DNA of 55,174 nucleotides. Source: Oscillospiraceae bacterium. GTDB lineage: Bacteria > Bacillota > Clostridia > Oscillospirales > Oscillospiraceae. The notes below the pieces were generated by a model, which was given only the letters and a program-made list of their open reading frames with translations, was not told the origin of the DNA and searched no databases. Positions 1-7,880 of the stretch are shown piece by piece (position 1 is the stretch's first letter; each line of letters opens with the position of its first letter). The translations under genes and the position numbers were made by a program. The stretch is taken from NCBI GenBank assembly GCA_017395085.1, contig JAFPWF010000022.1, positions 1 to 55,174 of the forward strand, written 5' to 3'.

Positions 1-15
1 CAGATGCTTCGCCAT
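1..15 (-). CDS. 5' end of a divergent gene (partial)
   Basis: Only the first five codons of a minus-strand gene lie in the window (Met-Ala-Lys-His-Leu). The start is convincing because a full AAGGAGG ribosome binding site sits at 20-26, four bases before the ATG at 13-15. The product cannot be named from five residues. It is divergent from recA, so the two share the 16-240 intergenic stretch. Confidence 0.6.
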
Positions 16-240
16 AAGACCTCCTTTCTACCGGGCAGTCTTGCATTCATCTTAGCGGCAGAGAGGTCCTTTGTAAATCTTATTGCAACTTTTGTAAAAG
101 TTAATGTTTATTTTGTTCGACTTTTAATTTTACATTCTAGGATGCAATGATTTTCAATTGAGGTAAATTTTTGCGACTTGATTTCAATTATACTACAGGC
201 AACATAAAGAGGCTCGCAGGCCTGAAATGGAGGAGTAATC
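16..240. other. Divergent intergenic region upstream of recA
   Basis: AT-rich stretch between the divergent gene at 1-15 and recA. A possible -10 (TATACT, 189-194) precedes recA but has no good -35 at 16-18 bp. I looked for a LexA/DinR-type operator (GAAC-N4-GTTC) and saw none. No gene is visible in it. Confidence 0.5.
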
Positions 241-1374
241 ATGGCAGAGAAGAAGAAAACTGTAGATGCGCCGGTCTCCGCTGGCAGGGCACAGGTTGAA
301 GCCGGGCGGAAAAAGGCACTGGATGAAACCATCAAACGGATTGAACGCGATTACGGCAAGGGTACCATCATGCGGCTTGGGGATGACCTCCCGGTCAATG
401 TGGAGGCGCTGTCCACCGGTTCGCTGACGCTGGACCTTGCTCTGGGCATCGGCGGTGTGCCCCGCGGGCGTATTGTTGAAATCTACGGTCCCGAAGCATC
501 CGGCAAGACCACGCTTGCCCTGCACATCGCAGCTTCGGCGCAGAAGAGTGGCGGCGAAGCCGCCTATATCGATGTGGAACACGCCCTTGAACCCGCCTAT
601 GCCCGGGCGCTCGGAGTAGACATCGACAGTCTGCTGATTTCCCAGCCCGATACTGGAGAGCAGGCACTGGATATCGCAGAATCCCTGGTCCGTTCCGGAG
701 CAGTGGATGTGGTGGTTGTCGACTCGGTCGCCGCGCTCATCCCCCGCACGGAACTGGAGGGTGAAATCGGCGATTCGGTCGTCGGCGTGCTGGCAAGGCT
801 GATGTCGCAGGCCATGCGGCGTCTGGCTGGCGCCATCTCCAAAAACAACTGCACCGTCATCTTTATTAACCAGCTGCGCCAGAAAATCGGCGTTATGTAC
901 GGGAACCCCGAAACCACGCCGGGCGGGCTTGCACTGAAATATTACGCCAGCGTCCGCATCGATGTGCGCAGGGTGGAGTCACTTAAAGCCGGCGGGGAAA
1001 TCATCGGTAATCACACGAGAGCGAAAGTTGTAAAGAACAAAGTCGCGCCGCCTTTCCGGGAAGCGGAGTTTGACATCATGTACGGCGAGGGCATCTCCCG
1101 CATCGGAGAGATCGTTGACCTCGGCGTCAAGCTGGAGATCATTGACAAGGGCGGCGCCTGGTTCACCGTGGAAGGCAACCGCATCCAAGGCCGCGACGGC
1201 GTTAAACAGTATCTGCTTGACAATCCTGATGTCTGTGAGCGTATTGAAACGCGGATCCGCGAAGAAGCGTGGCGCCTTTCCCCGAATGCAAAGCGGCACA
1301 GCGAAAACGGAGCTGGTACCTCTGACTCTCCGCTGGCAGTCAATGTCAGTGCGGATGATTTTGCAGAGGGCTGA
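241..1374 (+). CDS. recA: Recombinase RecA
   Basis: RecA forms the ATP-dependent filament on single-stranded DNA that carries out strand exchange and triggers LexA self-cleavage. The 377-residue protein has a Walker A motif GPEASGKT at 83-90, a Walker B strand [10 protein letters not shown] at 157-166, loop L1 around 174-182 and the [12 protein letters not shown] region at 210-221. The N-terminus is about 17 residues longer than in E. coli, and the tail is acidic (ending ADDFAEG). The start is set by GGAGGAG at 229-235, five bases ahead of the ATG. Odd point: L1 reads GDSVVG, where most RecA proteins have GDSHxG. The gene is monocistronic and closed by the hairpin at 1434-1469. Confidence 0.97.
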   Translation: MAEKKKTVDAPVSAGRAQVEAGRKKALDETIKRIERDYGKGTIMRLGDDLPVNVEALSTGSLTLDLALGIGGVPRGRIVEIYGPEASGKTTLALHIAASAQKSGGEAAYIDVEHALEPAYARALGVDIDSLLISQPDTGEQALDIAESLVRSGAVDVVVVDSVAALIPRTELEGEIGDSVVGVLARLMSQAMRRLAGAISKNNCTVIFINQLRQKIGVMYGNPETTPGGLALKYYASVRIDVRRVESLKAGGEIIGNHTRAKVVKNKVAPPFREAEFDIMYGEGISRIGEIVDLGVKLEIIDKGGAWFTVEGNRIQGRDGVKQYLLDNPDVCERIETRIREEAWRLSPNAKRHSENGAGTSDSPLAVNVSADDFAEG

Positions 1375-1433
1375 ACGCAATCTCCTCAAGCCGGTTCCGT
1401 ATGAAAAGCGCGCTTCCGCAGTTTGCTGAGCAA

Positions 1434-1469
1434 AAACCCGGAGACAGACAGCTGTCCGTCTCCGGGTTT
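1434..1469. terminator. Bidirectional terminator, recA / ridA
   Basis: A 12-bp perfect stem (AAACCCGGAGAC paired with GTCTCCGGGTTT) has A-rich DNA on its left and T-rich DNA on its right. It can therefore stop recA from the left and the ilvA-ridA transcript from the right. Confidence 0.85.
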
Positions 1470-1505
1470 CGTTTCTCAAACTCTTTGCTGTGTGTCCGCT
1501 ATTTT

Positions 1506-1880
1506 TCAGCTTTCTACTGCAATGGCCTCAATCTCGCAGAGGAGCTGCTTCGGCAGCTCGCGCACTGCAACACAGCTGCGGGCGGGCTTGCTGACAAAGT
1601 ATTTTGCGTACACGGCGTTGAATGCTGCGAAGTCCTTCATATCGGCAAGGAAGCAGGTCGTCTTGATGACATTCTCAAAGGCGACTCCGGCCGCTTCCAG
1701 GAGCGCACTAATATTCTTGCAGCACTGTTCCGCCTGTTCCTCGATGGTGTCGCCGACGACCTCCCCTGTTGCGGGGTTCAGTGCGATCTGCCCCGAAGTA
1801 AATACAAGGCCGTTCACAATAAAGCCCTGAGAATAGGGTCCGATCGCTGCCGGTGCTTTGTCTGTTGCGATTTTTTTCAT
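1506..1880 (-). CDS. ridA: RidA family enamine/imine deaminase
   Basis: RidA hydrolyses 2-aminoacrylate and 2-aminocrotonate, the reactive enamines released by PLP-dependent dehydratases, to the keto acids. The 124-residue protein carries the family features: AIGPYSQ near the N-terminus, an Arg at 101 in ARSCVAV (the carboxylate-binding Arg) and a Glu at 116 in CEIEAIA. I chose the second ATG (1880). AAGGAG lies 8 bases before it but only 2 bases before the ATG at 1886. It lies directly downstream of the threonine ammonia-lyase on the same strand, whose product is a RidA substrate, so the functional link is strong. Confidence 0.94.
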   Translation of the reverse strand: MKKIATDKAPAAIGPYSQGFIVNGLVFTSGQIALNPATGEVVGDTIEEQAEQCCKNISALLEAAGVAFENVIKTTCFLADMKDFAAFNAVYAKYFVSKPARSCVAVRELPKQLLCEIEAIAVES

Positions 1881-1931
1881 GATCATTTCTCCTTTTCCTG
1901 TTACTTGTTCTGAGGTTTACTTTCTGCCTGC

Positions 1932-3128
1932 TTATTCAATCAGCCTGTAACCATGGCTGACCAGACTCTCGCGTATTTTCCGAATATGGGCCTCGTCTCG
2001 GGTTTCCAAAGTCATGGTAACCACACAGGAATTCACTTCGGTCTTGGCGTCTTCGCGTTCATGTTCGATGTCCAGGATGTTCGCACCGCACTCAGCCACA
2101 CAGGCCACGAGCTGGGCGAGGTTGCCCGCCTTATCGATCAGTTTTGTAGTCAGGCGGACGATGCGCCCTGTCTTCTGCATGCCTTTGGTAATAATACGGG
2201 AAAGCGTGGTGATGTCCACATTGCCGCCCGAAACCAGCGCTACCGTGTTCAGGGAAGTATCCACACGATTGAAGAGGTATGCCGCAACCGAGGTCGCTCC
2301 GGCGCCTTCTGCCACTGTCTTCGGGCCTTCCAGCAGGGCAACAATGGCTGCCGCAATCTCATCCTCACTGACGGTGACAATGTCGTCCACATAATCTTTC
2401 ACCATGCGGAATGTCAGGTCGCCTGGGGTCAGAACATGAATGCCGTCAGCTATGGTGGCTCCGTCCCGAACGGTTATGATTTCACCGCTCCGCATGGAAA
2501 CAAACATCGACGGCACCGTGGCCGCCTGTACACCGATTACCTTTACATTCGGGCGCATGGATTTCACCGCGGCAGCTACGCCGCTGATCAAACCGCCGCC
2601 GCCGATGGGAACAACAATCTGTTCCACATCAGGTACCTGCTCCAGAATTTCCAGCCCTATGGTGCCCTGCCCGGCGATGACATACGGGTCATTAAAGGGA
2701 TGTGCAAAGGTAAATCCTTCTTCATCCGCCAGACGCTTTGCCTCACGCGCCGCATCGTCATAGATTCCGGGTACCAAGACAACCTCAGCACCGTAACCGC
2801 GTGTGGCCTCCACCTTCAGGATGGGCGCACCTTCCGGCATACAGATCACGGAACGAATCCCGAGACGAGTGGCGGACAGCGCCACTCCCTGCGCATGGTT
2901 TCCTGCAGAACAGGCAATGACGCCGCGCTTTGCCTCTTCGGGTGACAGCATACGGATTTTGTTGTAAGCACCGCGAATCTTGAAGGAGCCCGTCTTCTGA
3001 AGGTTTTCTGACTTGATAAACAGGTTCTTCCCAAGACGTGTCGAGGTCACAATGGGCGTCACTTCGGCAATGCCCTTCAAAGCTTCTCTTGCTTCCTGAA
3101 TCATTTTCAGTGTCACGCTGTTATCCAT
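1932..3128 (-). CDS. ilvA: Threonine ammonia-lyase (threonine dehydratase)
   Basis: PLP enzyme that deaminates threonine to 2-oxobutyrate, feeding isoleucine synthesis or fermentation. The 398-residue protein has the PLP lysine in GSFKIRGA (Lys50), the phosphate-binding loop GGGGLISG near 176-183 and one ACT-type domain from about 325 to the end (RIVRLTTKLIDKAG...). The length fits the single-ACT type (often named TdcB/IlvA in Clostridia) rather than the 510-residue double-ACT IlvA. Which effector it senses cannot be read from the sequence. AGGAG lies 5 bases before the start. It is followed by ridA after about 50 bp, probably on the same transcript. Confidence 0.93.
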   Translation of the reverse strand: MDNSVTLKMIQEAREALKGIAEVTPIVTSTRLGKNLFIKSENLQKTGSFKIRGAYNKIRMLSPEEAKRGVIACSAGNHAQGVALSATRLGIRSVICMPEGAPILKVEATRGYGAEVVLVPGIYDDAAREAKRLADEEGFTFAHPFNDPYVIAGQGTIGLEILEQVPDVEQIVVPIGGGGLISGVAAAVKSMRPNVKVIGVQAATVPSMFVSMRSGEIITVRDGATIADGIHVLTPGDLTFRMVKDYVDDIVTVSEDEIAAAIVALLEGPKTVAEGAGATSVAAYLFNRVDTSLNTVALVSGGNVDITTLSRIITKGMQKTGRIVRLTTKLIDKAGNLAQLVACVAECGANILDIEHEREDAKTEVNSCVVTMTLETRDEAHIRKIRESLVSHGYRLIE

Positions 3129-3204
3129 CTCTTCTCTCCTGTTTCGGCCGATCCCGCATGTTTCGGCATTTCGCTTTCGCCTTTTCTCACAATCATCAGC
3201 AGTT

Positions 3205-3681
3205 TTACGCCTCGTTTACGATCTTTCCCGTCATATATTCCGGGATCAATGCGAACATCAGAGTCGCCGCACCGTAGGTCTCAATCTCTTTTTCAATATA
3301 TTCGTGATCGTCGGTAAACTTGCGGGAGAGCAGGGCGGAGATCCGTTTGATTACTTTCTGGTCATCCACAAATTCAATTTTCCCGAATACGATCACGCTC
3401 CTGATATTCAGGGCCCAATCTCCTTCTCTCCGGAAGCCGCCGTCATACACACAGAACGACGCTCTGTTATCCCGGCAGATCGCGTCGACTTTATATCCCT
3501 TTTTACCGCTGTGAAAATATATTCTTCCGTCTTCTTCACAATAGTAGTGGTTTGCAGGCAGCCCATAGGGGTATCCGTCATCACCGTTGAGAGAAAGTAC
3601 CCCGCGCAGTTCCGACTTCAGGATCCCGATGCACTCCTCATCTGTCAGCTGCTGCTTTTTTCGATTCATCTGTCTGAACAT
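3205..3681 (-). CDS. Pyridoxamine 5'-phosphate oxidase family protein
   Basis: A 158-residue split-barrel flavin-binding protein of the PNPOx-like/NimA-type group. It shows the usual opening (ILKSELRGVLSLNGDDGYPYGLPANHYY) in which a small residue-rich strand is followed by a YGLPxNHYY-like segment, then IYFHSGKKGYKVDAI and ASFCVYD. Such proteins bind FMN, F420 or haem and reduce small molecules. True PdxH function is unlikely because the protein is short and lacks the PdxH C-terminus. It has its own promoter (3714-3743). Substrate unknown. Confidence 0.85.
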   Translation of the reverse strand: MFRQMNRKKQQLTDEECIGILKSELRGVLSLNGDDGYPYGLPANHYYCEEDGRIYFHSGKKGYKVDAICRDNRASFCVYDGGFRREGDWALNIRSVIVFGKIEFVDDQKVIKRISALLSRKFTDDHEYIEKEIETYGAATLMFALIPEYMTGKIVNEA

Positions 3682-3713
3682 GGCGTATCCCCCGATGAAC
3701 TGGATTTTAGTTT

Positions 3714-3743
3714 ATTTTACCACATCAGTCTGTCTGCATGCAA
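3714..3743 (-). promoter_or_regulatory. Promoter of the PNPOx-family gene
   Basis: On the minus strand, TTGCAT is followed after 18 bp by TAAAAT, which is preceded by TGTGG (partly extended -10). It lies about 35 bp upstream of the start at 3681. Confidence 0.5.
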
Positions 3744-3841
3744 TCCCCAGCCTGCTCCGGGCCAAAACATTTCTCCCACCTGAGACTGTGTCCATCACCG
3801 GTTTTCATTTCACAATCTGTTTATCCTTTTTCGCACAGAAC

Positions 3842-3850
3842 TGGTAGAAT
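3842..3850 (+). promoter_or_regulatory. Extended -10 element for the Cys-rich/radical SAM pair
   Basis: TGGTAGAAT fits an extended -10 (TG-N-TATAAT-like). No good -35 lies 16-18 bp upstream. It lies 38 bp ahead of the ATG at 3888. Confidence 0.45.
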
Positions 3851-3887
3851 CTGCATAAAAGGATAAAAACTCCGGGAGGTGCCCGCG

Positions 3888-4412
3888 ATGCTTGGAAAGC
3901 AAAAATGCAAAATTCTGAAGGATATCCGGCAGCGTATTGCAGATGAAAACGAGATTCCCTATGTCACCCACGAATGCCGGTACCAGGGGGAATGCAGCGG
4001 TACCTGCCCCCGCTGCGAGAGTGAACTGCGTTATCTGGAGCAGCAGCTCTCGCTTCGTGCTTCCATGGGCAAGCGGGTTGCGGTTACCGCCCTCTGTGCC
4101 GGGATGGCGCTGAGCACTGCCGGATGCGGTTCCTCAGCGAATGGTCCTGAACTTGTGAATGACCTTGGGGGAGCTGTTCCTATCGAAGAACCGGGCAAAC
4201 AGCCCGGTCCGGAGATTGAGATTCTGGAGGGTGAAGTCGCGTGGCCGGAGTCTGACGGCACTGACTATTTCGGATCGGACGCCCTTCCGGAGGAATTGGA
4301 AAACTTTTGCGGTACGGATGTGCTCCCGCCTGAAGATCCGGAGCCGGTGCCGATTGAAGTTGAACTGACGGGTGACATAGCGTATTTCCCGGACGAAGCC
4401 GTCAATGGCTGA
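3888..4412 (+). CDS. Cys-rich N-terminal domain protein with membrane-anchor-like segment, unknown function
   Basis: 174 residues; I do not recognise a named family. Residues 1-55 are a compact, highly patterned domain with Cys at 7, 30, 36, 40 and 43. The last four form C-x5-C-x3-C-x2-C, including CSGTCPRC, which could bind a metal or an Fe-S cluster. Residues 63-79 are hydrophobic and end in STAGCG, which could be a membrane segment or a lipobox-like site placed unusually deep in the protein. The remainder is acidic and Pro/Glu-rich. The ATG at 3888 is preferred because GGGAGG (3874-3879) is 8 bases ahead; a GTG at 3879 overlaps that site. The end overlaps the radical SAM start by 8 bp, so the two are translationally coupled. 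It may be its substrate or partner (inference). Confidence 0.72.
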   Translation: MLGKQKCKILKDIRQRIADENEIPYVTHECRYQGECSGTCPRCESELRYLEQQLSLRASMGKRVAVTALCAGMALSTAGCGSSANGPELVNDLGGAVPIEEPGKQPGPEIEILEGEVAWPESDGTDYFGSDALPEELENFCGTDVLPPEDPEPVPIEVELTGDIAYFPDEAVNG

Positions 4413-5052
4413 GCCACTTTATCCGCTGCTGCATCTCTCACGCCACCGCCTCGGGACCGACGGAGTCGGCGTGACCACGCTGGTTGCCGGTGCCGGCTGT
4501 CCGCTGCGCTGCCGGTGGTGTATCAACGCCAGGCTTCTGCGTGAAGCTCCGGCAGAGTTTATCTCTGCTGAGGAACTGCTGAATCGCGTCAAAATCGATG
4601 ATCTGTATTATCGGGCAACCGGCGGCGGAATCACCTTTGGCGGCGGGGAAGCACTGCTTCACGCGGAGTTTATCCGCCGCTTCCGCGAACTCTGTCCTCG
4701 CGATTGGCGAATCGCCGTTGAAACCAGCCTGGCCGTTTCTCCGGAAGCGCTCAGCGCCGCACTGGGCGCAGTGGACGAATACATCGTTGACTGCAAGGAC
4801 CTGAACCCCTTGCGTTATACCAGTTACACCGGCGGCGACGCTGCGCTGATGGAAAACAATCTCAGGCGACTTCTCTCATCGGTAAACCCTGACCAGGTTC
4901 TGGTACGCGTCCCCGTCATCCCGGAGTACAACACGCCGAAAGATCAGGTGGAAAATGCAGACCTGCTGCAGAAAATGGGCGTAAAACGGCTGGACCTGTT
5001 CTCATACATCATCCCGAAAAACTCTTTACAGATTTCCGCAGAACATGTATAA
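4405..5052 (+). CDS. Radical SAM enzyme, activase-like
   Basis: 215 residues. Cys32-x3-Cys36-x2-Cys39 (CPLRCRWC) binds the catalytic [4Fe-4S] cluster, and TFGGGEAL is the glycine-rich SAM-binding strand. The short length, the RCRWC arrangement and the later EYIVDCKDLNPLRY (compare DIKxxDxxxH of activases) place it near the glycyl-radical-enzyme activating proteins, but no glycyl radical enzyme is nearby and the extra ferredoxin-type Cys cluster is absent. It starts inside the last codons of the Cys-rich gene (ATGGCTGA, 8 bp overlap). Its 3' end carries the promoter of the next gene. Reaction unknown. Confidence 0.82.
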   Translation: MAEPLYPLLHLSRHRLGTDGVGVTTLVAGAGCPLRCRWCINARLLREAPAEFISAEELLNRVKIDDLYYRATGGGITFGGGEALLHAEFIRRFRELCPRDWRIAVETSLAVSPEALSAALGAVDEYIVDCKDLNPLRYTSYTGGDAALMENNLRRLLSSVNPDQVLVRVPVIPEYNTPKDQVENADLLQKMGVKRLDLFSYIIPKNSLQISAEHV

Positions 5053-5053
5053 T
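5025..5053 (+). promoter_or_regulatory. Promoter of the CofE-like gene inside the radical SAM 3' end
   Basis: TTTACA (5025-5030), 17 bp, TATAAT (5048-5053): close to sigma-A consensus. It overlaps the last codons of the radical SAM gene and lies about 45 bp before the CofE-like start, so that gene can be expressed separately. Confidence 0.6.
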
Positions 5054-5069
5054 GTGCTGCGGAAATTTT
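5032..5069 (+). terminator. Possible weak terminator/attenuator hairpin
   Basis: ATTTCCGCAG (5032-5041) pairs with CTGCGGAAAT (5057-5066), and ACAT/ATGT pair inside the loop. Only three further T follow, so termination would be weak. It may close the Cys-rich/radical SAM unit. It shares bases with the promoter at 5025-5053, so either role could be incidental. Confidence 0.4.
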
Positions 5070-5096
5070 CGCCTTTCAGGCAAAGGAGTCTGTAAT

Positions 5097-6290
5097 ATGA
5101 GAACCATCGGAACTGTCGTGCGCGGTGTGCGCGCCCCGATCATCCGTCAGGGTGACGATATTGCGAAAATCGTCGCCGATTCCGTCATGGCTGCATGGCA
5201 GGAAGCCGGGATTTCTCCCTGTGACCGTGACGTGGTCGCGGTAACCGAGTCCGTCGTCGCACGTGCCCAGGGCAACTATGCATCCGTTGCGCAGATTGCA
5301 AAAGATGTGCGTGCAAAAACCGGCGGCGGAACCGTCGGCGTCGCTTTCCCGATTTTAAGCAGGAACCGTTTCTCCCTCCTTCTGCGCGGCATGGCCGCTG
5401 GCTGCAAGAAGATTGTGCTGCTGCTCTCCTATCCTTCCGACGAAGTCGGCAACCATCTGGTGGACTGGGACCTTCTGGATGAGAAGGGAGTCAACCCTTA
5501 CGCCGAAACACTGACTCTGGAGCGCTTCCGGGGCTGCTTCGGGCATATTGTCCACCCTTTCACGGGAGTTGACTACATCGATTTTTACTCTGATCTGATT
5601 CAGGCTGAAGGCTGTGAAGCCGAAGTTCTGTTCGGAAACCATGTCACTGCCCTGCTGGACTATACCGACACGGTCATCACCTGTGATATTCACACCCGCG
5701 CACGCTCCAAGCGCCTGCTGAAAGCTGCCGGCGCAAAAACTGTTCTCGGTCTGGATGATCTGCTGACCACCTCCGTGGACGGCAGCGGCTGCAACGTGGA
5801 ATACGGTCTGCTCGGTTCCAACAAGGCAACGGAAGACACGGTTAAACTCTTCCCCCGGGACTGCACCGCAGTTGCCGAAAAAATCAGCGCTCTGCTCTCC
5901 GAAGCATCCGGAAAGCGGATTGAAGCCATGGTTTACGGCGACGGCGCATTTAAGGATCCGGTCGGAAAAATCTGGGAACTGGCTGACCCTGTCGTCTCCC
6001 CCGGCTACACTGCCGGTCTGGTCGGCACTCCGAACGAACTGAAACTCAAATATCTTGCCGACAATGAATTCGGCGCTCTCTCCGGAGAGGAACTGCGCAA
6101 AGCTATTGAGGATAAAATCCGTGCCAAAACCGGCGACAGCCTCGTCGGCAATATGATCTCTGAAGGGACAACCCCCAGGCGCCTGACAGACCTGATTGGT
6201 TCCCTCTGCGACCTGACCTCCGGTTCCGGCGACAAGGGTACACCCATTGTCTACATTCAGGGGTATTTCGACAACTACACCAACGAATAA
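5097..6290 (+). CDS. Coenzyme F420-0:L-glutamate ligase (CofE)-like protein
   Basis: 397 residues resembling the CofE/FbiB-type glutamate ligase fold as found in Clostridia, longer than archaeal CofE (about 250). Features are the opening TVVRGVRAPII-QGDD, DRDVVAVTESVVARAQGN (the family's D-x-hydrophobic-K/T-S-K-like strand), a central ITCDIHTRARSKRLLKAAGAKTV and VYGDGAFKDPVGKIWELADP. CofE adds gamma-linked glutamate to coenzyme F420. No other F420 gene (cofC, cofD, cofG/H) is in the window, so the true acceptor may be different. The start at 5097 is set by AAAGGAG (5082-5088); an in-frame start at 5052 would be read from before that site. It is closed by the hairpin at 6321-6357. Confidence 0.78.
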   Translation: MRTIGTVVRGVRAPIIRQGDDIAKIVADSVMAAWQEAGISPCDRDVVAVTESVVARAQGNYASVAQIAKDVRAKTGGGTVGVAFPILSRNRFSLLLRGMAAGCKKIVLLLSYPSDEVGNHLVDWDLLDEKGVNPYAETLTLERFRGCFGHIVHPFTGVDYIDFYSDLIQAEGCEAEVLFGNHVTALLDYTDTVITCDIHTRARSKRLLKAAGAKTVLGLDDLLTTSVDGSGCNVEYGLLGSNKATEDTVKLFPRDCTAVAEKISALLSEASGKRIEAMVYGDGAFKDPVGKIWELADPVVSPGYTAGLVGTPNELKLKYLADNEFGALSGEELRKAIEDKIRAKTGDSLVGNMISEGTTPRRLTDLIGSLCDLTSGSGDKGTPIVYIQGYFDNYTNE

Positions 6291-6320
6291 AACATCCGCA
6301 TCAAAGCGGAAAACGGCAAA

Positions 6321-6357
6321 CCGCGGGAGCGCTGCAAACAGGCAGCCGCTCCCGCGG
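6321..6357. terminator. Terminator hairpin after the CofE-like gene
   Basis: Perfect 11-bp stem CCGCGGGAGCG / CGCTCCCGCGG with a 15-base loop, followed by a broken T-run (CTCTGACTCTTTTG). It lies between two convergent genes. Confidence 0.7.
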
Positions 6358-6394
6358 CTCTGACTCTTTTGTAGGAACTATCCCTTTTTGCTTA

Positions 6395-6886
6395 TCAGGA
6401 TTCCCGTGATTTCCGGAGGATCTCCATAAGCTTCTGCATGCTCGCCTGTTTTTCAAGGCTGATATGCACAGTCCCTGCTTCTGTAATGAGGTCTAATTCC
6501 GGGCGCTTTTCGCGCACCGGCACGCAGTGTCCGGCGCTGATTACGCGGAATGATTCCTCCATCTGTGAAATTGCTTTCAGAGGAATGTACTTCCATCGCA
6601 TCCCATCCGGAATATACAGCGCTGTTTTACTGACGCGGTACTGCTCAATCCGCTGAGCATCCCGGAAATCTTCCTTCACATTCTCAATCTCCATGCCGTC
6701 CAGCATGCAGCTCGGCGTAAACATCTTCTGATCTCCTTTTTGAATTGCTTCCCAACGCTGGCGCCTCAGGTCAATCATGTCCTTTTTGGAATGTGCTGCG
6801 GAGAGCACCGTTCCGACCGCTGATCCAAGCTGTCTGGCTGCCGATCCCAGCCTGGCAGCTGCCGATTGAAACGCCGATTTCAACAT
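6395..6886 (-). CDS. Conserved-looking protein of unknown function, possible PH-like domain
   Basis: 163 residues, not recognised. The first 33 residues are Ala/Ser/Gly-rich with Leu/Val spacing (amphipathic rather than a clear membrane helix). The middle is charged. The last 90 residues alternate short strands (KTALYIPDGMRWKYIPLKAISQM, then ELDLITEAGTVHISL) and end in a helix, a layout that would suit a PH-like barrel; this is inference. The start ATG at 6886 has only a weak GGTGAG site. It is the last gene of a minus-strand run (PRT-like, DUF1653, metallo-hydrolase, this), 50 bp after the metallo-hydrolase. Confidence 0.6.
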   Translation of the reverse strand: MLKSAFQSAAARLGSAARQLGSAVGTVLSAAHSKKDMIDLRRQRWEAIQKGDQKMFTPSCMLDGMEIENVKEDFRDAQRIEQYRVSKTALYIPDGMRWKYIPLKAISQMEESFRVISAGHCVPVREKRPELDLITEAGTVHISLEKQASMQKLMEILRKSRES

Positions 6887-6936
6887 ATTCTGCTCACCAG
6901 CTCTCTTCGTCCCATCGGATGGAGTGTTCCCGCAGC

Positions 6937-7578
6937 TCAGGGCATTTTGATTTCAACAGAAATCGTCGGATCTACTTTTTCGGCAAAAACCACTGCATCG
7001 TCCTTTGAACCAACCACGCTGCCGTAATGCGTTGGAATTGCAACCGCAGGCCGAATCCTGTTGATCAGTTCCGCCGCCTGTTTGGCATTCATCGTGTATG
7101 TGCCGCCGACCGGAACCAGCGCAATGTCGCAGCGCACCTGCGCTGCTTCCGCCGTGGCATCGGTATCTCCCGCTACATAAACGGTTTCTTCTCCGACTCT
7201 GAGCAGATACCCAACCCAGCCGCTGCTTTTCGGGTGAAAGGGCTTCAGCCTGTTATACGCAGGAACCGTCTCAAATTCCAGTTCCCCAATCTGATACTTT
7301 TCACCGGGTTTCACGGTTTGGATCCGGCAGCCGGAGGGCAGTTCCTTTTCGGCCTTCGTTTTCATGCCTTCCGGTACAACTACGAGCGTATCGGATTTTG
7401 CGATCTTTTCAATATCCTCCGGGGAAAAATGATCATAATGCTCGTGTGTAATCAGAATCGCATCCGCATCATGCGATTCTTCCGGAATATGGAAAGGGTC
7501 AAAGTAAACTGTTCCCGCTTCACACTGAACTTTGATGCTGCTGTGCGTCAGCACAGCAATATGATCGGTTTTTATCAT
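6937..7578 (-). CDS. Metallo-beta-lactamase-fold hydrolase (UPF0173-like)
   Basis: 213 residues with the metal-binding motif HEHYDH at 45-50, a later GDTD (VYVAGDTDAT) and a C-terminal PTHYGS, the three blocks expected of the two-metal MBL fold. The single-domain length and the N-terminal SSIKVQ-x-GTVYFDP layout match the YtkL/UPF0173 group of cytoplasmic hydrolases, whose substrate is generally unknown. Its ATG overlaps the stop of the DUF1653 gene by 4 bp (ATGA), so the two are translationally coupled. Confidence 0.88.
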   Translation of the reverse strand: MIKTDHIAVLTHSSIKVQCEAGTVYFDPFHIPEESHDADAILITHEHYDHFSPEDIEKIAKSDTLVVVPEGMKTKAEKELPSGCRIQTVKPGEKYQIGELEFETVPAYNRLKPFHPKSSGWVGYLLRVGEETVYVAGDTDATAEAAQVRCDIALVPVGGTYTMNAKQAAELINRIRPAVAIPTHYGSVVGSKDDAVVFAEKVDPTISVEIKMP

Positions 7579-7850
7579 GATTCTCTCCCCTTCCGATACG
7601 GTCCCGGAAGATCCGGTATCTTTTCAAAACGCCGGAACACTTTTCCGTCCCTCTCTACGGTCTCATTCCACATGTATGCCGGGCGAACCCATATGCCGCA
7701 GTCACCGTACAGGGCACGGTAAACAACCATCGGTTCTTCCGTTTCGCTGTGACGGGCAACATACAGCACCTCATACTCTTTCCCTTTAAAATGCCGGTAA
7801 CGCCCGGGGAGAATGGAAGCGGACGCATCTTCAAACCGGAGGAGATTCAT
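7575..7850 (-). CDS. DUF1653 domain protein
   Basis: 91 residues. From about residue 16 it matches the DUF1653 pattern: GRYRHFKGKEYEVLY, then ARHSETEEPMVVYRALYGD, and WVRPAYMWNETVERDGK-x-RRFE. The function of this family is not established. It lies 30 bp after the PRT-like gene and overlaps the metallo-hydrolase start by 4 bp. No strong Shine-Dalgarno precedes the ATG, so it may rely on upstream translation. Confidence 0.88.
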   Translation of the reverse strand: MNLLRFEDASASILPGRYRHFKGKEYEVLYVARHSETEEPMVVYRALYGDCGIWVRPAYMWNETVERDGKVFRRFEKIPDLPGPYRKGRES

Positions 7851-7880
7851 GCACCTGTATCTCAGAATGAAAGCACAGCT

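Noticed and set aside
3129-3204. Possible T-box or other riboswitch near the threonine ammonia-lyase gene
   Set aside because: The gap is under 80 bp and has no T-box sequence or specifier stem.
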